DNA from: Bacteroides rodentium JCM 16496
GTDB lineage: Bacteria > Bacteroidota > Bacteroidia > Bacteroidales > Bacteroidaceae
Reading direction: 5' to 3'
Length of the DNA stretch: 64,000 nucleotides
Assembly: GCF_000614125.1 (NCBI RefSeq)
Contig: NZ_BAKJ01000004.1
Span: 1-64,000, forward strand
Part shown: in pieces, positions 32,058 to 42,729 of the stretch
Layout of the letters: each line of letters opens with the position of its first letter
Position numbering within the stretch: the first letter of the stretch is position 1
The notes under the pieces: model-generated
Databases searched by the model: none
Told to the model about the DNA's origin: nothing
What the model saw: only the letters and a program-made list of their open reading frames with translations
Position numbers and translations under genes: made by a program

Positions 32058-33014
32058 GCATTCTCCCCGAACAGTGAATCAACAAATTCCTTTTTACGGA
32101 ACACCTGCAAATCTTCCATTCCTTCACCCAATCCAATATATTTAACCGGAATTTTAAACTGGTCTGAAATGCCGATGACTACGCCACCCTTGGCTGTTCC
32201 GTCCAACTTTGTAACAGCCATTGCCGTAACCTCCGTTGCCAGAGTGAACTGCTTGGCCTGTTCGAATGCATTCTGTCCGGTTGAGCCATCCAACACAAGC
32301 AACACCTCATTCGGAGCATCAGGGACAACCTTCTTCATCACATTCTTGATTTTCGTCAGTTCATTCATCAAGCCGACTTTATTATGAAGGCGTCCTGCCG
32401 TATCAATAATTACCACATCCGCATTATTGGCAGTTGCAGAACTCAGTGTGTCAAAAGCGACAGAAGCCGGGTCAGCACCCATTTTCTGCTTTACAACAGG
32501 TACACCTACCCGTTCACCCCATATCACCAACTGCTCCACAGCAGCAGCACGGAAAGTATCGGCAGCACCCAGATAAACAGACTTTCCGGCTTTCTTGAAC
32601 TGATAAGCCAGTTTGCCAATCGTAGTAGTCTTCCCTACACCATTGACCCCCACTACCATAATGACGTATGGTTTCTTCGCAATCGGCGCTTCAAAGTCAT
32701 CCACATCCTCCGAATTATTCTCTGTAAGCAACGCTGCGATTTCATCACGTAAAATATGATTCAGCTCAGTGGCATTCATATATTTGTCGGATGCTGCACG
32801 CTTTTCGATACGTTCAATAATTTTCAGTGTCGTTTCCACGCCCACATCCGAAGTTATCAACACCTCTTCCAGATTATCCAATACTTCATCATCAACTTTT
32901 GACTTTCCTGCTACGGCACGCGCAATCTTGCCAAACACACTTTCTTTGGTCTTAGATAATCCTTTATCTAATGTTTCCTTTTTTTCCTTGGAGAAAAAAA
33001 CTAAAAAATCCCAT
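32054..33014 (-). CDS. ftsY: Signal recognition particle receptor FtsY (frameshifted near N-terminus)
   Basis: SRP-receptor GTPase that docks ribosomes at the membrane. Restored length about 319 aa. The NG domain is complete: GVNGVGKTTTIGKLA (G1), AADTFRAAAVEQL, DTAGR (G3), TKLDGTAKGG (G4) and GLGEGMEDLQVF at the end. The best-supported start is ATG 33014, giving MGFFSFFSKEKKETLDKGLSKTKESVFGKIARA, but the T-run at 32994-33000 has seven bases where six are needed, so the frame is lost after the first codons. The intact frame otherwise begins at 32938 (MFGKIARA). It is the first gene of ftsY-rimO-HU-HU/LysM. Confidence 0.92.
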
Positions 33015-33030
33015 ACGCTAATTATTTTTA

Positions 33031-33157
33031 TGCAACCTGTTTTCGCATTCCCTGCAAAGATAGTGCAAACCGAATGCAGAATAAAATGAACCCGTTCATT
33101 TTTTATGCTGAGGTGCAGCCTATCTTCGCATTTTCAGCAAAGATATAACAAAACTGA
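33031..33157 (-). promoter_or_regulatory. Tandemly duplicated promoter element upstream of ftsY
   Basis: Copy A (33031-33073) and copy B (33114-33157) are about 43 bp each, 83 bp apart, and about three-quarters identical. Both contain TTCGCATT and GCAAAGATA. On the minus strand each gives TATCTTTGC, a TAnnTTTG -7 box (33062-33055 and 33145-33138). Two start sites for the ftsY operon are likely. Confidence 0.65.
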
Positions 33158-33185
33158 CGAATATTAAAAACTTCATCCTCTTTTT

Positions 33186-33226
33186 AAAAAGAAATCCCCT
33201 TACCGGAAATTCCGACAAGGGGATCT
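33186..33226 (-). terminator. Terminator of the rpmB-rpmG operon
   Basis: On the minus strand GATCCCCTTGTCGGAA pairs with TTCCGGTAAGGGGATT, followed by a T-run. It lies about 40 bp past the DUF4295 stop. Confidence 0.8.
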
Positions 33227-33264
33227 TTATAAGTCATCAGCGCTTTACAGCCACTGCATTTATC

Positions 33265-33423
33265 TTATTTCTTAAAGAAGTTCTGAACATCTTCATTACG
33301 GACCATCTGTTCATCAAAGATGTAAGCACCAGTCTTAGGAGACTTCACCATTTTGATAACCTTTGTATAAGAACGTCCTTCTTTGCTTCCTTCGTGCAAG
33401 GTTGCTACCGCTTTCTTTGCCAT
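33265..33423 (-). CDS. Small basic DUF4295 family protein
   Basis: 52 aa: MAKKAVATLHEGSKEGRSYT, then KVIKMVKSPKTGAYIFDEQM, then VRNEDVQNFFKK. It is lysine-rich. It sits 14 bp behind rpmG in a ribosomal-protein operon. This small protein is conserved at this place in Bacteroidetes (DUF4295); the context suggests a ribosome-associated role, but the function is not known to me. It ends just before the operon terminator. Confidence 0.85.
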   Translation of the reverse strand: MAKKAVATLHEGSKEGRSYTKVIKMVKSPKTGAYIFDEQMVRNEDVQNFFKK

Positions 33424-33437
33424 AAGTTATAGATTTA

Positions 33438-33626
33438 TTATTTAATTTCTTTATGTACTGTCACTCTCTTCAGAATCGGGTTGTATTTCTTCAACTCCAA
33501 TCTCTCTGTGGTATTCTTTCTGTTCTTCGTCGTAATATAACGAGAAGTACCCGGCATACCGCTATCCTTGTGTTCTGTGCATTCCAGAATCACCTGTACT
33601 CTGTTACCTTTTGCTTTCTTTGCCAT
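33438..33626 (-). CDS. rpmG: 50S ribosomal protein L33
   Basis: 62 aa. [20 protein letters not shown], then [30 protein letters not shown] is the L33 fold. The zinc-binding cysteine pairs of C+ L33 proteins are absent: only one cysteine (LECTEHK) remains, so it is the zinc-free type. Middle gene of rpmB-rpmG-DUF4295, 20 bp after rpmB. Confidence 0.95.
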   Translation of the reverse strand: MAKKAKGNRVQVILECTEHKDSGMPGTSRYITTKNRKNTTERLELKKYNPILKRVTVHKEIK

Positions 33627-33646
33627 AATCAGTATTCTCCTCTACT

Positions 33647-33907
33647 TTAGCCAATAACTTTAATGCTTTTCCAATCACAATAACCTTTAGCTACCGCATC
33701 TTTCAAAGCAGCGTCCAGTCCTTTCTTATTAATAATGCGCAAACCATTAGCGCAAATGCTAAGGCTGATCCAGCAATCCTGCTCTACATAGTAGAACTTC
33801 TTGTTAAACAAGTTCAAATCAAAGGTTCTCTTCGTTCTTCTCTTTGAGTGTGAAACATTGTTGCCAATCATGGCCTTCTTTCCGGTAATTTGACAAATCT
33901 TTGACAT
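33647..33907 (-). CDS. rpmB: 50S ribosomal protein L28
   Basis: 86 aa. It starts [29 protein letters not shown], the L28 signature, and ends in an [16 protein letters not shown] helix. First gene of the small ribosomal operon. A near-consensus promoter (minus-strand TTACTTTG, about 40 bp upstream) stands before it. Confidence 0.95.
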   Translation of the reverse strand: MSKICQITGKKAMIGNNVSHSKRRTKRTFDLNLFNKKFYYVEQDCWISLSICANGLRIINKKGLDAALKDAVAKGYCDWKSIKVIG

Positions 33908-34028
33908 TTCTATCTTAATTTTATAGTTTTCTTTTTTGCCTATTTCAAACAGAGCGCAAAGTAAGCACTTTTATCGTTACCAAACAAGTTTTTCTTAAAA
34001 TAATTCACTGTATGATAGCATTTTTTCC

Positions 34029-34496
34029 TCATTTCAGCTTCTCATAAAGCAACAAAAGGGCATTTTGAATTGCTTTTTCCACATTTCCCTTTCTTCCCTC
34101 GTCTCCCTCCTGCTTCATGGTAACGATTTCATTTTTATAGGCAGCAGCTATCCACACCGTACCCACCGGTTTTTCCGGAGTCCCACCTCCAGGACCTGCA
34201 ATACCGGAAGTAGCCACTGCACAATCTGTTTTCAGCGTTTTCATCGCACCTTTCACCATTTCTGTAACAGTTTCGCGACTTACCGCTCCATGTTTTTCCA
34301 ATGTTTCGGCAGAGACATGCAGCAGAGACATCTTTATTTCATTGGAATACGCCACTATACCACCATTAAAGTATTCCGAACTGCCAGGAACGGAAGTTAT
34401 CACAGCGGCAATCCCTCCACCCGTACAACTTTCTGCGGTGGAAAGGGACAATTTCTTTGCTTTCAGCAACTCTCCTATCTTTTCTTCCAGCTTCAT
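34029..34496 (-). CDS. CinA C-terminal domain protein (nicotinamide-nucleotide amidohydrolase)
   Basis: A 155-aa stand-alone CinA-C domain. Enzymes of this family (PncC) deamidate nicotinamide mononucleotide to NaMN in pyridine-nucleotide salvage. Motifs: [71 protein letters not shown]. The N-terminal MoaB-like domain of full CinA is missing, as in PncC itself. It is a single gene, with long repeat-bearing DNA upstream and rpmB downstream. Confidence 0.92.
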   Translation of the reverse strand: MKLEEKIGELLKAKKLSLSTAESCTGGGIAAVITSVPGSSEYFNGGIVAYSNEIKMSLLHVSAETLEKHGAVSRETVTEMVKGAMKTLKTDCAVATSGIAGPGGGTPEKPVGTVWIAAAYKNEIVTMKQEGDEGRKGNVEKAIQNALLLLYEKLK

Positions 34497-34596
34497 ACCT
34501 TATTATATATATAAGTGGATGTTAATAATTGGTCTATATTAGCATGACAGCAACGCAGCCATTCAATGAATCACTTTTATGTCATTTTTCAGACGC

Positions 34597-34677
34597 CGGA
34601 TTGGGCAGATTCAGCGGATTTTATTCTTAAAAGCCCGATTTACGAGGACGTGAAATTAAAACAATCCGCCCAATCCG
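34597..34677. repeat. Intergenic inverted repeat (GGATTGGGC type)
   Basis: CGGATTGGGCAGATT (34597-34611) is inverted, with one mismatch, as AATCCGCCCAATCCG (34663-34677); the loop is about 51 nt. Further AGCGGATT / AATCCGCT words flank the arms. It lies in the 514-bp gap between cinA and tsaD (34497-35010). Apart from this and the array at 34821 I see no gene or promoter there. Confidence 0.65.
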
Positions 34678-34820
34678 CTTAATCAGCATCTAAAAAATCC
34701 ACTTTTACCGATTCGCTGAGTAGCCACCATGACAGATACTATAAGTTAATTTTTGAAACATACTTATTAACCCGTTGTCGGAATCAAAAGATGTAGAAAA
34801 ACCGACAAACAGAACATTTT

Positions 34821-34905
34821 CCTACCCGCTCCCTACCTAATCCTTACCTGCTCCCTATCTGCTCCCTATTTGGTCCCTTTATATATACACGGAGCAGATA
34901 GGGAG
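34821..34905. repeat. 11-nt tandem array ending in a hairpin
   Basis: Five consecutive 11-mers from 34821: CCTACCCGCTC, CCTACCTAATC, CTTACCTGCTC, CCTATCTGCTC, CCTATTTGGTC. Then the array is answered by its inverse: CTCCCTATCTGCTCC (34852-34866) pairs with GGAGCAGATAGGGAG (34891-34905). It is pyrimidine-rich on the plus strand. Confidence 0.75.
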
Positions 34906-35010
34906 AAAATAGAAAGCTGGTAGGCAGAAAACCGAAAAACAGAACAAAATGAAGCCAGCGCATACCTCCAAGAAGGAGATATGAAAGCGGTTAATTCCAC
35001 CAACGGGCTA

Positions 35011-36033
35011 TTATCCTAAAGTTACACGTGAATAAGCAGGCGCTTCCATCGGACAAAAATCCTTGTCCATATACTTGAAGTATCCTGTAATGGCAATCAT
35101 GGCAGCGTTATCCGTTGTGTAGCTGAACTTCGGAATAAATATCTTCCAGCCATATTTCCCGGCATGCTCACGGAATGCATTGCGCAATCCGTTATTGGCA
35201 GAAACGCCTCCGGCAACAGCCACTTCCTTTATTTTATATTGCCTGGCGGCTTTGCGCAACTTATCCATCAGGATATCTACGACGGTAGCTTCCAGCGATG
35301 CCGCCAAATCCGTCTTGTGATGTTCGATGAAATCGGGGTCTTCCTTCATCCAGTCGCGCAGAGAGTAAAGAAACGAGGTCTTAAGTCCGCTGAAACTATA
35401 ATCCAACCCTGGAATATGCGGTTTGCTGAACGAGAAGGCTTTAGGATTACCTTGCCGAGCCAGCTTGTCAATAATCGGACCACCCGGATATCCCAATCCC
35501 ATCACCTTCGAGCATTTGTCAATGGCTTCACCGGCGGCATCATCAATAGTCTGCCCCAAAATTTCCATATCGTTATAGGCTTTCACCAAGATAATCTGTG
35601 AATTTCCACCGGAAACCAGCAAACAAAGGAAAGGAAATTCCGGCTGCACATTATCTTCACCTTCTGCTTTAATGAAATGAGCTAACACATGGCCAGTCAA
35701 ATGATTAACATCAATCATAGGAATACCTAATGAACGGGCGAATCCTTTGGCAAAAGATACCCCCACCAACAACGACCCCATCAATCCCGGTCCACGCGTA
35801 AAGGCCACAGCACTCAATTCCTCTTTGGTTACTCCGGCGCGCTTCAATGCCTCATGCACTACCGGAACTATATTTTGTTGGTGCGCGCGGGAAGCCAGTT
35901 CAGGCACTACCCCGCCGTATGCTTCATGCACAGCTTGGCTGGCCACCACATTCGAAAGCAGATAACCATCTTTGATGACAGCTGCAGAAGTGTCATCACA
36001 AGAAGATTCTATTCCCAAGATTATTGTACTCAT
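35011..36033 (-). CDS. tsaD: tRNA N6-threonylcarbamoyladenosine synthase TsaD
   Basis: 340-aa catalytic subunit that transfers threonylcarbamoyl to A37 of ANN-reading tRNAs. Start MSTIILGIESSCDDTSAAVI; metal-binding histidines in ASRAHQQN and HLTGHVLAH; ASKH-fold glycine loops LLVSGGNSQI and GLGYPGGPIID; C-terminal YTTDNAAMIAITGY with the third metal ligand. It is intact, a single gene, divergent from the TamB-like gene. Confidence 0.96.
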   Translation of the reverse strand: MSTIILGIESSCDDTSAAVIKDGYLLSNVVASQAVHEAYGGVVPELASRAHQQNIVPVVHEALKRAGVTKEELSAVAFTRGPGLMGSLLVGVSFAKGFARSLGIPMIDVNHLTGHVLAHFIKAEGEDNVQPEFPFLCLLVSGGNSQIILVKAYNDMEILGQTIDDAAGEAIDKCSKVMGLGYPGGPIIDKLARQGNPKAFSFSKPHIPGLDYSFSGLKTSFLYSLRDWMKEDPDFIEHHKTDLAASLEATVVDILMDKLRKAARQYKIKEVAVAGGVSANNGLRNAFREHAGKYGWKIFIPKFSYTTDNAAMIAITGYFKYMDKDFCPMEAPAYSRVTLG

Positions 36034-36058
36034 AATGTTTATTTACGTTTAAACGCTG

Positions 36059-36066
36059 CAAAAGTA
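36059..36066 (-). promoter_or_regulatory. -7 box of tsaD
   Basis: Minus-strand TACTTTTG, an exact TAnnTTTG match, 26 bp upstream of the tsaD ATG. Confidence 0.55.
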
Positions 36067-36100
36067 GTGATAAAAGTACGATTCATAACGTATTATTTCA

Positions 36101-36108
36101 TATTTTTG
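36101..36108 (+). promoter_or_regulatory. -7 box of the TamB-like gene
   Basis: TATTTTTG matches TAnnTTTG. Transcription from about 36115 leaves a leader of about 20 nt if the protein begins at 36136, or 65 nt if it begins at 36181. Confidence 0.5.
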
Positions 36109-36135
36109 TTGGCTGATTATAAAAATTAACCGCCT

Positions 36136-39100
36136 ATCAGAAAGCTAAAAAAAACAGTACGCTGGGTACTCGGTATTGTATTGGGATTGTATATCGGTAC
36201 CATATTGTTGCTGAACATTCCATCCGTTCAGCGACAAATGTCTGTATTTGTTGCCAATGAACTGGCTTCCATACTGGACAGCAAGATTTCCATTGGGCGA
36301 ATAAACATAGGATTGCTGAACCGCATCATCATCGACGACCTGCTCCTGGACGACCAGTCCGGCAAGGAAATGCTGAAGGTGACCCGTCTTTCCGCCAAAT
36401 TCGATATTCTCCCCCTATTCAGCGGCAAAATATCCATCAGTAACATACAATTGTTCGGCTTTAACATCAATCTGAGCAAGCAGACTCCCAAGGATAAACC
36501 TAATTTTCAGTTTGTACTCGACGCATTCGCATCCAAAGATACGGTTCAAAAGAAAAACAACCTGGATCTCCGTATCAATTCCTTACTGATACGCCGCGGA
36601 AAGGTTTCATATGATGTGCTGTCCGAGAAAGAGACTCCGGGAAAGTTCAATCCACAGCATCTCCGCTTGCGTAACATTATTGCAAACATCTCCCTAAAAG
36701 CATTGCAAAATGATTCTATCAATGCCGCCATCAAGCGTCTGAGCATCGAAGAAGAACATTCCGGATTTGAATTGAAGAAACTAAGCCTAAAGGTTATCGG
36801 CAATGACCAACGGATGAAAATCGAAAATTTCGCCATTGACCTCCCCAACACCTCTTTGGCAATGGATACTATACACATGGATTATGATAGTCTGGGGGCG
36901 TTTGACAATCTTGCCCAAGATGTCCGTTTCTCATTCCATTTGCTGCCCTCTCAAATCGCCTTGCAGGATTTATCGGCTTTTGTTCCGGCTTTTGGTTCCT
37001 TCAAGGAAAAATTGCAAGTAGAGGTACAGACGGACGGAAGTATCAATCAACTGAATTGCCCGCATCTTTCCGTCTCTGTCGGAAATCATTTTTATCTGAG
37101 AGGAGACGTATCTCTACAAGACCTTTCCCATCCGGAAAATGCTTATATATTCGGTAATTTGTCCAATTTGTACGCAGACCCGGAAGGAATTGCCTTCTTT
37201 GTCCGGAATTTCAGCAAGAACTATAATGGAGTACCTCCCGTCCTGCAACACTTAGGAACGGTTTCCTTCCGTGGAGAAGTCTCGGGCTACTTCACAGACC
37301 TCGTAACTTACGGACAAGTACGCACTGACATCGGAACCATCCAAACTGACGTAAAACTAAGTTCTAACAAAGATAAAGGTTATTTTGCCTATTCCGGTGC
37401 AGTGAAAACCAAAGAGTTTGAGCTGGGCAAGATGCTGGGCAACAAGAAACTGGGTAAAGTAACTTTCAATCTGGATGTCAACAGCAGCCATTACGAAAAC
37501 CAATACCCGTCCGTACTGCTGAAAGGCTGGTTGCTCCATTGATTACAGCGACTACAATTACGAAAATATCACCCTGGATGGAGAATACAAGCAGGGAGGC
37601 TTCACGGGAAAAGTCGCCTTGGATGACACCAATGGTTCTGTTATTTTGAACGGTACCATCAATACCGCCAGTCGGGTACCGACCTTCAACTTTCAGGCAA
37701 GCATCGACAAATTTCGTCCTCATGCCCTACATCTGACACCCAACTATGAAGATACGGAAATATCAGTCAAAGTCAAGGCAGACTTCACCGGCGGTTCCAT
37801 TGACGAGATGAACGGTGAAATCAACATTGACAGCTTACTGTTCGCAGCTCCGGAAACACAATACTTCCTGGACAATCTGAAGATATCCGCCATAAGAGAA
37901 AGCGAAGACCGGAAACGGCTGACCATCCAATCCAACTTTCTCCAAGGTAGCATAGAAGGCGACTATTCTTATCGTACCCTGCCTGCCAGTGTACTGAATA
38001 TCATGCGTCGTTATATCCCCGCCCTGATTCTGCCAGACAAGAAACCTATAGAGACGGAGAACAATTTCCATTTCGACATGCACATTTACAATACGGAACT
38101 GCTCTCCACCGTCTTTCAGATTCCGGTAAAAGTATATACCCATTCCACCATTAAAGGATACTTCAATGACAAGGCACAGCGACTCCGTGTAGAAGGCTAT
38201 TTTCCGCGTCTCCGCTATGAAAACAAATTCATCGAATCCGGAATGTTCCTTTGCGAGAATCCCGGTGGCCAGTTCCATACACGCCTACGCTTCAGCAACC
38301 GCAAATCAAGCGGCGCTGTCAATATAGCCTTAGAAGCGCAAGCCCAGAACAACAGCATACAGACCACGCTGAACTGGGGTAACAGCAGCACTGTAACCTA
38401 CAGCGGGAAACTCGCCGCCATCGCCCACTTCATCCGTGAACAGAAAGAAGCGAATAAAAGCAAAAGGAAACTTCCCCCCTTAAAAACCGTCATTGATGTC
38501 CAGCCCACCAACGTGATACTGAACGATACACTGTGGGATATACATCCTTCCCAGGTAGTACTCGACTCCGGCAAAGTGTATGTCAATGATTTCTACTTCA
38601 GCCATAAAGACCGGCACTTGCGTATCAATGGTATCGTTTCACCACAGCCCGAAGATACAGTACGTCTGGATTTGAAGGAAATCAACATCGGTTATGTGTT
38701 CGACATCGCAGACCTTGGAGTCAATTTCAAAGGAGAAGCCACCGGTCCGGCTTTCGCCAGCGGAGTACTGGAAAAGCCCGTCATGAGCACTGACTTGTTT
38801 ATCCGCGACCTCGGATTGAACGAAGGCTTGCTGGGTGATGCCAACATACACGGAGAATGGCACCACGACGTGAAGGGCATCTATCTGGATGCCCATATCC
38901 GGGAGAAAGATATCGCCAAAAGCCATGTGTATGGCTATGTCTATCCCTTGAAGCCCACCAGTTCATTGGATCTCCAAATTGAAGCGGGCGGCACCAACTT
39001 GAAGTTTATACATCATTATATGAGCAGCATCACGCCCGAATTCAACGGACGTGCCACCGGCCATGTACATTTCTATGGCAAATTCAAGGCTCTCACCATG

Positions 39101-40714
39101 GAAGGACGTGTATTCGGCGATGCTTCCATGAAGGTAGACGTGCTCAACACCACTTTCTCCGTCAAAGACAGCATCTACATCGAGCCCGGCGGGTTGACCT
39201 TCCGCAACAACCGCATTTTCGACACGCAAGGGCATCAAGGCAGTATGAGCGGCTATCTGCACTATCAGCATTTCAAGAACCTGGAGTACCGTTTCAATTT
39301 CAATGTCAACGACATGCTGGTGATGAATACCAAAGAATCACCGGACTACCCCTTCTACGGTACCGTCTATGGTACGGGAAGTGCCACTATTGCCGGTAAT
39401 GCCCAAGATGGCGTTAACATTGACGTTGCAATGACTACCAATCGCAACACCACCTTTACCTATATAAAGGATAACGTATCTACAGCAGTCAGCAACCTGT
39501 TCATCAAGTTTGTGGACAAGACACCACGCCGTGCCGTACAAGACTCTGTCCGCCTTTCCGACTACGAGATTGCCCAAAAGGAAATCGAGGAAGATAAAGA
39601 GAGCGACACTGACATCCGGCTGAATCTCTTGGTAGACGCCACTCCCGACGCTACCATGAAGATTATCATGGACCCTATCGCCGGCGACTATATCAGTGGA
39701 CGGGGAACCGGAAATATCCGTACTGAGTTTTTCAATAAAGGAGATGTAAAGATGTTCGGCAGTTACCGGATAAGCCAGGGAGTCTATAAATTCAGTCTGC
39801 AAGAGGTTATCCGAAAGGACTTTATTATCAGGGATGGAAGTACCATTGCATTCAACGGTTCGCCGCTGGATGCCACTCTGGACATAAAAGCAGGCTATAC
39901 GGTCAACTCAGCATCCTTAAATGACCTGATGCCCAACGAGGCAACCTCCGGCTACATCAGCCAGACAAATGTAAAAGTGAACTGTATGATGGACCTTACC
40001 GGACAATTGACTTCACCCGATGTAAAGTTCGACATCGAGCTGCCCAACGAACGCGATGAAGTGCAGGCCATTGTCCGCAACTATATTCCTACTGACGAGC
40101 AAATGAACATGCAGATACTCTATCTGCTGGCTATCGGCAAGTTCTATACCCCGGAAAACTTGGGAGCCACCCAGAATTCGAATATGATGTCCAGTGTTGT
40201 TTCATCCACCCTTTCCGGACAGTTGAATAACGCTTTATCGAACATTCTCGATGTCAATAACTGGAACTTCGGCACCAATTTCAGTACCGGTGAAAGAGGC
40301 TGGACAGACATGGAGTTCGAGACCATGCTTTCGGGGCAATTATTGAATAACCGACTACTTATCAATGGTAATTTCGGTTATCGTGACAATCCGATGGCAA
40401 ATACCAATTTTGTGGGAGACTTTGAAGCGGAATGGCTCGTCAACCGTTCCGGAGACATCCGCCTGAAAGCGTACAACGAGACGAACGACCGCTACTACAC
40501 CCGAACAAATCTGACAACACAAGGTATTGGCATTATCTTCAAAAAGGATTTCAACAAATGGAGTGAGCTCCTTTTCTGGAACAGATGGAAACTCAACCGG
40601 CTGAGAAAGGAACAAGAAGTAAAACAAGATACCCTATCCACTGATAAAATAAACACAGAACAGCAGATGCCCGAGGCGCAATCAAAACGGAAAAGGGAGC
40701 AAAAGCAAGATTGA
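36136..40714 (+). CDS. TamB-like translocation/assembly module protein (frameshifted)
   Basis: About 1526 aa if restored. Residues 1-30 are a basic then hydrophobic anchor (RKLKKTVRWVLGIVLGLYIGTILLLNIP). A very long beta-rich AsmA/TamB body follows, and the C-terminal DUF490 domain ends it (PDVKFDIELPNERDEVQAIVRNYIPTDEQMNMQILYLLAIGKFY...). TamB spans the periplasm to aid outer-membrane assembly or lipid transport. No ATG begins it: in frame, ATC at 36136 sits exactly where MRKL would be, and the next usable codon is TTG 36181, which would cut into the anchor. The frame shifts by net +1 near 37525-37540 (two lost T's would give GLVASIDYSDY). Confidence 0.85.
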
Positions 40715-40811
40715 CGTTCTTACTGTCCACATTGAAGGTTTTAGAATAAGTAAATAGGCTCAAATACAGTATTTTAACATGAGAATGCGAAAATCCTCTT
40801 AATACGTTCAT

Positions 40812-40884
40812 TTAGGCGCGAATTACGCGGATTTCACAGATTTAGTTTATTGAATCCGCGTTCTTCCGCGTAATCCGCGCCTAA
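40812..40884. repeat. Intergenic inverted repeat (GGCGCG-ATTACGCGGA type)
   Basis: TTAGGCGCGAATTACGCGGA (40812-40831) is inverted, with one mismatch, as TCCGCGTAATCCGCGCCTAA (40865-40884). Loop 33 nt. It lies between the convergent TamB-like gene and dnaB and may end transcription on both strands, though it lacks a T-run. Confidence 0.75.
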
Positions 40885-40945
40885 GATTATAGCATTATGA
40901 AAGTGTTCATATACTTTTGACACATTCATCCCCATAAAAAATACA

Positions 40946-42516
40946 TCAGAAAGGCAATGGCCCGTCCGACCCCACACCTCCAAACGGGTTGTCCGTCTGT
41001 GGCGGAAAGTCTGCAGCCGATGGAGGTGGCGGTGTCGCCGTGCTTCCGATAGGCGCATTCATACGTGAACCGAATGTAGCTCCTCCACCCTCCGTCGGAG
41101 GTGGGATGACCATATCATCTTCCGGATTCTGGAAACGGGTATACTGCCCGATAAATCTCAGACGCACATCCCCCACGGCACCGTTACGGTGCTTTGCTAT
41201 GATGATTTCTGCCATACCGCGCAAGTCACTGCCATCGGCAGAAGTATAAATCTTGTAATATTCGGGACGGTGAATGAAGCACACCATATCGGCATCCTGC
41301 TCGATGGCACCGGATTCACGTAGGTCACTCAACTGGGGACGCTTGCCTTCCTCGCCTTCACGGTTCTCCACACCACGGTTCAACTGCGACAGAGCGATGA
41401 TAGGAATGTTCAGCTCCTTGGCCAAACCTTTCAATGAACGCGAAATGGTACTAACTTCTTCCTGACGGCTACCGAAAGACATTCCGCTTGCATTCATCAG
41501 CTGAAGGTAGTCGATGATGATAATCTTCACTCCGTGTTCACGTACCAGACGCCGTGCCTTCGTACGGAGTTCGAATACCGACAAAGAAGGCGTATCGTCC
41601 ACATAAAGCGGAGCATCCAGCAAATCACGCAGTTTGTAATCCAACTGCTGCCATTCATAGTCCGCCAACTGGCCACTCTTGATTTTCTCACTCGGAATCT
41701 CGCACACGTTGGATATCAAACGGTTCACCAGCTGCACGTTACTCATTTCAAGCGAGAACAGCGCTACGGGATTGCGGAAATTCACGGCAATGTTTTTCGC
41801 CATGGAAAGTACGAATGCCGTTTTACCCATGGCAGGACGGGCTGCAATAATGATGAGGTCGGACTTCTGCCATCCGGAAGTCATCTTGTCCAGCTTGGTA
41901 TACCCACTTTCCAAGCCACTCAAACCATCGGTACGGGCAGCAGCTTTCTGAATCAAATCATAGGCTTCGGCAATGACAGGATTAATTTGTGTATAATCCT
42001 TCTTCATGTTCTGCTGGGAAATCTCGAACAGTTTTCCTTCGGCCTCCTGCATCAAATCGTCCACGTCCAGCGTCTCGTCGAAAGCCTTGCTCTGGATATT
42101 ACTGGTAAAAGTAATCAATTCACGTGCCAAAGCTTTCTGTGCAATGATACGTGCATGGTATTCGATGTGTGCAGAAGATGCCACCTTACTGCTAAGTTGG
42201 GTAATATAGAACGGGCCGCCCACTTCCTCCAATTCTCCCCGCTTGGAAAGCTGTTCCTTCACGGTGAGGATGTCGACCGGCTTCTGATTCACGGCCAAAT
42301 CGGTAATAGCGGAATATATCAACTGATGTCTATGCTCATAGAATGACTCCGGACGAAGAATTTCGCTTACCAGCGAATAAGCGTCCTTCTCAATCATCAA
42401 GGCTCCCAAGACAGCTTCTTCCAGCTCCGGCGCTTGCGGTGGATACGTCCGTAGTCTGTTACGGGCTGTGGTGCCTTTCCTTTCGGAGTACGGGATGTTC
42501 TTCTTTGTTCTGCCAC
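40946..42516 (-). CDS. dnaB: Replicative DNA helicase DnaB (frameshifted)
   Basis: Hexameric helicase of the replication fork, about 523 aa restored. The N-terminal domain includes LGALMIEKDAYSLVSEILRPESFYEHRHQLIYSAI; the RecA-like domain has Walker A AARPAMGKTAFVLSMA, Walker B VKIIIIDYLQLM and the motif RESGAIEQDADMVCFIHR. The C-terminal tail is Pro/Gly-rich. A GTG at 42516 starts the natural N-terminus (AEQRRTSRTPKGKAPQPVTDYGRIPPQAPELEEAVLG). The frame breaks at 42441-42442: CGTATCCACCGC needs a third C. No intein is present. It diverges from ispE. Confidence 0.93.
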
Positions 42517-42729
42517 TTTAAGAATTAAAAATTGAAAATTAAAAATTAAATGAACTTCCCTTTCAGAAAGGGGAAGCAAAGATAAGCGAATTTATTTATA
42601 AGCGGTAAATAAATCATTGCTAAGTTTTCAATCTACTATGAACAGAAATCACTAACTTTGTCTTCGGAAGCTGCACTCCAATAGCTTCCCCTTTTAATTT
42701 TAAATTATTAATTCTTAATTTTCAACGCC
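42517..42729. promoter_or_regulatory. Divergent dnaB/ispE promoters with mirrored leaders
   Basis: Minus-strand TATCTTTG at 42584-42577 (dnaB) and plus-strand TAACTTTG at 42653-42660 (ispE) are both exact TAnnTTTG boxes. Each predicted transcript soon carries GCTTCCCCTTT and then a run of AATT/TTAA words (TTTTAATTTT, TTAATTCTTAA) up to its start codon, so the two leaders mirror each other. Confidence 0.6.

Noticed and set aside
40834..41058. Small protein gene next to dnaB
   Set aside because: The frame covers the inverted repeat and the tail of dnaB in another frame; its Arg/His-rich sequence reflects the GC-rich repeat.
40946..42516. Intein in DnaB
   Set aside because: dnaB often hosts inteins, but the RecA-like domain is continuous here and the only break is one missing C near the N-terminus.
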